Assembly: GCA_044348005.1 (NCBI GenBank)
Contig: JBIKTR010000001.1
Span: 1-64,000, forward strand
DNA length: 64,000 nucleotides
Origin: JAJTHC01 sp044348005
Lineage (GTDB): Bacteria > Cyanobacteriota > Vampirovibrionia > Vampirovibrionales > JAJTHC01
Direction: 5' to 3'
Under the pieces are notes generated by a model. That model did no database searches, was not told the DNA's origin, and worked only from the letters and a program-made list of their open reading frames with translations. A program made the translations under genes and the position numbers. Position 1 is the first letter of the stretch; each line of letters begins with the position of its first letter. This document shows positions 62,364 to 64,000 of the stretch, piece after piece.

Positions 62364-62876
62364 TCAATAAATGGCTTCCCACCTGGGGGAATCTTTAAAC
62401 ACTCGAAGGGCAATAATGGTTTGGGCTTCTGTCAAGTAAAAATAGTGACGCGTCAAGGCGGGTACCACAATCCAGTCGCCTTTTTGGACGACCAATTCAA
62501 AGGCATCACCTACTTGTGGCACAAAGCCAAAAATGCCGGCCCCATGTAAAATAACGCGGACTTCATCATCTTCATGGTGATGTTCAGGACGAAAGGCGTT
62601 TAAAATACCGTCTAAGTTGGGGGTTTCAGGCGTAAGTCCGACAATGTCTTCATACTGGTACCCAAAACGATGCTTAAGCTGAGCTAAAGGGGCTTTTACC
62701 GCTTCTAGCGCCACGGCTTGTACATCAGGTGATGCCAAAATCGTCTCGCCTTCAACGTCCGCCAAGTCTTCTGACGACCACGCCCCAATATGGATGCCTG
62801 CGCGTGAACAGGCGTCTTGAATTAAGGCCTCCTCAGAACTGAGAAACGTTCCGTGTGAATTAAGCAGTTGAATCAT
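62364..62876 (-). CDS. mtnD: Acireductone dioxygenase
   Basis: This cupin enzyme oxidises acireductone in the methionine salvage pathway. The 170-residue protein has the metal-binding FRPEHHHEDDEVRVILHGAGIFGF near 93 and a later His in PALTRHYFYL. RWEAIY near the end is also typical. No other salvage gene is adjacent. The ARD/ARD' outcome depends on Fe or Ni and cannot be read from sequence. Confidence 0.88.
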   Translation of the reverse strand: MIQLLNSHGTFLSSEEALIQDACSRAGIHIGAWSSEDLADVEGETILASPDVQAVALEAVKAPLAQLKHRFGYQYEDIVGLTPETPNLDGILNAFRPEHHHEDDEVRVILHGAGIFGFVPQVGDAFELVVQKGDWIVVPALTRHYFYLTEAQTIIALRVFKDSPRWEAIY

Positions 62877-62931
62877 AGGGCAAATTGTTCTTTCCTCGCC
62901 TAATTTTTTGGCGCTTAGGGTGTATTAGGCA

Positions 62932-64000
62932 TTACATTTGTTCAGGGGCTGTAACACCGAGTAAATCTAAGGCTTGAGCCAGCGTCATACGCAACACATC
63001 CACCAGCAATAAACGAGCCAACGCCTGTTGTGGGTCTTCACACAAGACCCGACACGCCGCATAAAGCGAATGAAAATCACTGGACAAATCCAGTGCATAA
63101 CGCGCAATTAAGTGTGGGGCATTCACACGCCCCGCGTCTTCCACCCGTTCTGTGAAAGACACCAATAGCAAGATGGTTTCACGCACCTTGTTATACGCCT
63201 GAGGATTGTCTTCAAAAGGCTTTAAAAGAAGTGCCTCCCACGTTTCTGCGGTGATGCTTTGCTTAAAAGCGTCATAGTCTTTTTTATTAAAGCGTGCTGG
63301 TGACTCTTCGCCAGTTTCTAAGTCCACGAGGTTGTTAAACGCATTTCGTAAAATGCCACAAGCTCTGGCATGGGCGTACTGCGTGTAAAACACGGGGTTT
63401 TCATCACTGGCTGAAGTGGCTAAATCAACGTCAAACTCAATGGTGCTGTCTGCAGAACGAGACACCAGCCAAAAACGAGCCGCATCCACCCCGACTTCTT
63501 CAATCACATCTTCCAAGGTCAACATGGTTTTACGCTTACCCATTCGGGTTTTGGCCCCTTCTACGACCAAATTCACCAACTGACCTAAAATAATCACCAA
63601 GCGCTTGGAATCATGCCCCAAGGCTTGCATGGCCGCAGTAATGCGAGACACATACCCGTGATGATCAGCTCCCCAAATGTTGACAATAGACGTAAACTGT
63701 TCGGGCCGGTTGAATTTATCGTCGTGATACGCTACATCGGCCGTTAGGTAGGTATAAGAACCATCGCTCTTTACAAGGACACGATCTTTGTCATCCCCAA
63801 CATCAGTGGATTTAATCCACAACGCACCACCTTCTTCAAACGTCACGCCTTTACTGTTCAAGCGTTCTAACGTTTTTTCAACCACGCCAGACTGATGCAA
63901 ATGACTTTCCATCTGCCAAATGTCAAATGATGTTTTAAAGCGTTTAAGCAAGTCTTGCTGAAGCGTCAACATCGCATTTCGGCTCATATTGCGCAGTTCA
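62932..64000 (-). CDS. argS: Arginyl-tRNA synthetase, C-terminal part, cut by window edge
   Basis: The stop is at 62932-62934, and the frame is open through the right edge, so the N-terminal domain and HIGH motif lie outside the window. The visible 356 residues show SDGSYTYLTADVAYHDDKF, WGADHHGYVSRITAAMQALG, a KMSK-equivalent TRMGKRKTMLTLEDVIEEVGVDAARFW, the YTQYAHARACGILR helix and the all-alpha anticodon-binding domain ending LGVTAPEQM. The KMSK loop reads GKRK. Confidence 0.94.
   Translation of the reverse strand, partial: ELRNMSRNAMLTLQQDLLKRFKTSFDIWQMESHLHQSGVVEKTLERLNSKGVTFEEGGALWIKSTDVGDDKDRVLVKSDGSYTYLTADVAYHDDKFNRPEQFTSIVNIWGADHHGYVSRITAAMQALGHDSKRLVIILGQLVNLVVEGAKTRMGKRKTMLTLEDVIEEVGVDAARFWLVSRSADSTIEFDVDLATSASDENPVFYTQYAHARACGILRNAFNNLVDLETGEESPARFNKKDYDAFKQSITAETWEALLLKPFEDNPQAYNKVRETILLLVSFTERVEDAGRVNAPHLIARYALDLSSDFHSLYAACRVLCEDPQQALARLLLVDVLRMTLAQALDLLGVTAPEQM

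Noticed and set aside
1..64000. Prophage, restriction-modification or toxin-antitoxin system
   Set aside because: No integrase, capsid, methyltransferase of the restriction type or paired small toxin/antitoxin genes could be recognised.

Overview
The window looks like ordinary chromosome from a Gram-negative, flagellate, non-phototrophic relative of the cyanobacteria; a Vampirovibrio/Melainabacteria-type lineage is my best guess. The main evidence is the ATP synthase operon (37.6-43.6 kb), which runs AtpZ-like, atpI, a, c, b', b, delta, alpha, gamma. That is the cyanobacterial order with a separate b' gene. An outer-membrane biology is indicated by a family 9 (heptosyltransferase-like) glycosyltransferase, two secretins and a flagellar rod/hook protein. 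No photosynthesis gene is present. The taxonomic call is inference from gene content only.

Layout. 0-3.4 kb: the 5' end of an IS1595-like transposase at the edge, then rpsR behind a long structured leader, rpsB and tsf, then a non-coding tract with a 21-bp tandem repeat. 3.4-10.8 kb: single metabolic genes (secreted unknown, RidA, NicO metal transporter, thioredoxin-like protein, HAD phosphatase, glgB, RNase HIII, an unknown). 11.0-15.9 kb: a type IV pilus/type II secretion block, a PilP/GspC-like protein followed by two adjacent secretins. 16.3-27.5 kb: lipB, a Cys-motif small protein, a GHL10 glycosidase-like protein, a catalytic/non-catalytic M16 protease pair, a gamma-carbonic-anhydrase-like protein, a 62-residue gene, glmS and a peroxiredoxin. 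27.6-32.5 kb: an IMP dehydrogenase of eukaryotic type, a 670-bp repeat-rich gap, groES-groEL and a second copy of the 21-bp repeat element. 32.6-37.4 kb: a Cys-rich protein, a TusA-like protein, a large membrane protein, a GT2 glycosyltransferase and an epimerase (probable surface glycan synthesis).

37.6-43.6 kb is the atp operon. 43.9-50.9 kb holds a Cys-nucleophile alpha/beta hydrolase and, convergent to it, murC-murB-ddl-ftsQ-GT9 (peptidoglycan precursors, division, LPS). 51-57.7 kb has a TPR lipoprotein-like or secreted protein, DUF2237, apt, a HAD protein, tRNA-His, a flagellar rod/hook protein and ruvA. 57.7-59.5 kb is a small mobile-element region: a 150-bp MITE, a Pro-rich unknown, a pilin-like gene and an IS1 remnant. 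59.5-64 kb has comM, rlmB, mtnD and the 3' part of argS, which runs off the window.

The most unusual material is non-coding. A roughly 72-nt structured core lies in the rpsR leader and again inside a MITE with TA-type ends, with compensatory changes between the copies. Half-copies of that MITE are fused to IS1 transposase tails at two loci. A second element, a 21-bp tandem repeat plus a structured tail, sits directly downstream of tsf and of groEL. No CRISPR array, prophage or recognisable defence system was seen.
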